Shown here in pieces: positions 62,879-64,000 of a stretch of 64,000 nucleotides of DNA; position 1 is the first letter of the stretch; every line of letters begins with the position of its first letter. The translations under genes were made by a program, and so were the position numbers. Origin of the DNA: Alectryocaccobium sp964389285 (GTDB lineage Bacteria > Bacillota > Clostridia > Lachnospirales > Lachnospiraceae). The stretch is from the NCBI GenBank assembly GCA_964389285.1, contig CAYMCZ010000008.1, positions 1 to 64,000 of the forward strand, read 5' to 3'. Below the pieces are notes generated by a model that worked only from the letters and a program-made list of their open reading frames with translations, was not told where the DNA came from and searched no databases.

Positions 62879-63676
62879 CTAAGCCCTGTTCCAGTTTCTT
62901 ACCGTCCCGATTTTACGTACGGAACGAACCACATATCCGTCGCCTCCGCTTTCAGCTTCAGCCGCCGCTACAGCAGCCGCTATAACAGCTGCAATTTCTT
63001 CCTGGCGGGCTGCCTCAGCCTGCTCATTTTCCATTGCGGATAACTGTTCTTTGTGTGCGCGTCTTTCCTGCGCGGCTTCTTTTTTTGCTCTCTTTTCTAC
63101 CTGTGTATCTATCTTTTCGGCCATTTTCGCTCTTTCCTCGAAGTTAAGGAATCTGAAAAGAGAAATAATAAAGGCCAGAACTATAAGAAGCACAAATACG
63201 ATTATAATACTCAAAACCGTGTTTCCGGCCGCCATTTTGAGCTTGTCGCCCAGCGAATAATCGATGCTTACCTGATAATGTGTGGGGGTAAGCATGTCGT
63301 CATTCATAAGATAAACCGTAAGAACCGCATCATTTTTTTCAAAAGTAGCGTCAACTACACAGTTTATATGGTCATTGCTGCCCATGGTGGCTTCGGCGCT
63401 GTTGACCGATATGAGTTTGCCGAGATTTTCTTCGTTCTCCGCGATCGCGTCTGCCAAAGTATTGTAAAAATCTCCCTGCTGGCGAAGTTCGTCCAGCTCT
63501 TCGCCGGGAAGCTCGTAAACTTCGTTCAGAAACGATGTTACAAGATATTCAACCGTCTCTTTGGTTTCGGAATCCAATTCATCAGCAGCAAAAGCCGGTA
63601 CAGCAAAGAGCATCATCAGAATACAGATGGCTGAAACCAGAACGGCAGACCATTTTTTCTTGAATGTACTCATCAT
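62879..63676 (-). CDS. OadG-type subunit with N-terminal extracytoplasmic domain
   Basis: 265 residues. Signal peptide 1-30 (ending VPAFAAD), an exported domain of about 120 residues resembling a small lipoprotein-like fold (VEYLVTSFLNEVYELPGEEL, NCVVDATFEKNDAVLTVYLM). One membrane helix near 153-175 (VLSIIIVFVLLIVLAFIISLF) and a long charged cytoplasmic coil rich in Glu/Lys/Ala follow. OadG family members assemble the decarboxylase but are usually much shorter. Two adjacent ATGs (63676, 63673) are both possible. Confidence 0.82.
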   Translation of the reverse strand: MMSTFKKKWSAVLVSAICILMMLFAVPAFAADELDSETKETVEYLVTSFLNEVYELPGEELDELRQQGDFYNTLADAIAENEENLGKLISVNSAEATMGSNDHINCVVDATFEKNDAVLTVYLMNDDMLTPTHYQVSIDYSLGDKLKMAAGNTVLSIIIVFVLLIVLAFIISLFRFLNFEERAKMAEKIDTQVEKRAKKEAAQERRAHKEQLSAMENEQAEAARQEEIAAVIAAAVAAAEAESGGDGYVVRSVRKIGTVRNWNRA

Positions 63677-63685
63677 ATCTCCTCA

Positions 63686-64000
63686 CTAAATGCTTGTGTG
63701 TTTTTTATCCGGTCGGATCTCGCGTTTTGAATAAAGCATATCAAGCGCTCCGATAAGATATTTTCTGGTATCTTCGGCTTCTATGACAGTATCTACATAA
63801 CCTCTTCTGGCTGCAGATTCGATATTGTTGTAAACCTCGTCATACTGTTTGGCCGTTGCTTTTACGGCTGCCGCGTCCGAGCCGTCGCAAAGAATCTTCG
63901 CGGCCGCTTTCGCTTCCATCACTCCGAGCTTTGCGGAAGACCATGCAAATACCATGTCTGCTCCGATTGATTTGCTGTTCATTACCAGATAAGCGCTGCC
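63686..64000 (-). CDS. mmdA: Acyl-CoA carboxyltransferase (MmdA/12S type), C-terminal part
   Basis: The last 104 residues of a biotin-dependent acyl-CoA carboxyltransferase; the rest lies beyond base 64000. AYLVMNSKSIGADMVFAW, KLGVMEAKAAAKIL and the closing YVDTVIEAEDTRKYLIGAL are typical of methylmalonyl-CoA decarboxylase alpha or the 12S transcarboxylase subunit. Upstream gene of the decarboxylase operon. Confidence 0.88.
   Translation of the reverse strand, partial: GSAYLVMNSKSIGADMVFAWSSAKLGVMEAKAAAKILCDGSDAAAVKATAKQYDEVYNNIESAARRGYVDTVIEAEDTRKYLIGALDMLYSKREIRPDKKHTSI

Overview
The window looks like the chromosome of an anaerobic Firmicute of the class Clostridia. The gene order (complete S10-spc ribosomal block, der-plsY-gpsA, rplS-lepB-ylqF-rnhB-yraN), AGGAGG ribosome sites, a Cys4-lid adenylate kinase, Gram-positive sortase-type adhesins and a sodium-pumping decarboxylase cluster all point that way. 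A family-level placement such as Lachnospiraceae or a relative would be a guess. Almost every gene lies on the minus strand; the clear exception is the PRPP synthetase at 24404..25570. No rRNA, tRNA or CRISPR array was seen.

Region 1 (1..about 18258) is one end of an integrative conjugative element resembling the Tn1549 type, visibly more GC-rich than the rest. From its right edge inward it carries a 51-residue protein, ParA, ParB, a Cna-B repeat adhesin with a thioester head and a PKTGD sorting signal, a 29-residue membrane peptide, a coupled block of accessory proteins (one with YodL-like and DUF3846 domains), and a giant methylase-helicase that runs off the left edge. A complete TnpV gene is encoded out of frame inside the giant gene. 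The element abuts the 3' end of rpsI, and the last 400 bases hold paired direct repeats spaced 40 to 41 bases and a strong terminator.

Region 2 (18289..28565) is core chromosome: rpsI-rplM, a double zinc-ribbon protein, gpsA, plsY, der, a DUF512 radical-SAM/PDZ protein, PRPP synthetase on the plus strand, then yraN, rnhB, ylqF, lepB and rplS.

Region 3 (28594..44174) is an accessory island between rplS and ftsZ. It holds a 4496-residue secreted surface protein preceded by a TadZ/CpaE-like ATPase and a degenerate FHA protein. The surface protein alternates two kinds of beta-sandwich repeat. Three of its repeats are split at the same point by large foreign modules: an InlB repeat plus a DUF6273-like domain, a DUF285 leucine-rich block plus InlB repeats, and an unidentified domain of about 280 residues.

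Region 4 (44197..58360) is ftsZ followed upstream by infA, map, adk, secY and the full spc and S10 ribosomal clusters to rpsJ. The usual rpmJ-rpsM-rpsK-rpsD-rpoA-rplQ tail is missing here. A palindrome-rich spacer of 309 bases separates rpsJ from rplC, and rpsJ has a structured leader, a clear promoter and flanking repeats.

Region 5 (58363..64000) holds a DUF2007 protein, an RNA cyclic phosphodiesterase, a HicB antitoxin with an apparently broken hicA, and a biotin-dependent decarboxylase/transcarboxylase cluster (5S-like carboxyltransferase, OadB, biotin carrier, OadG, and a 12S-like carboxyltransferase cut by the right edge) suited to sodium-coupled decarboxylation or propionate metabolism.
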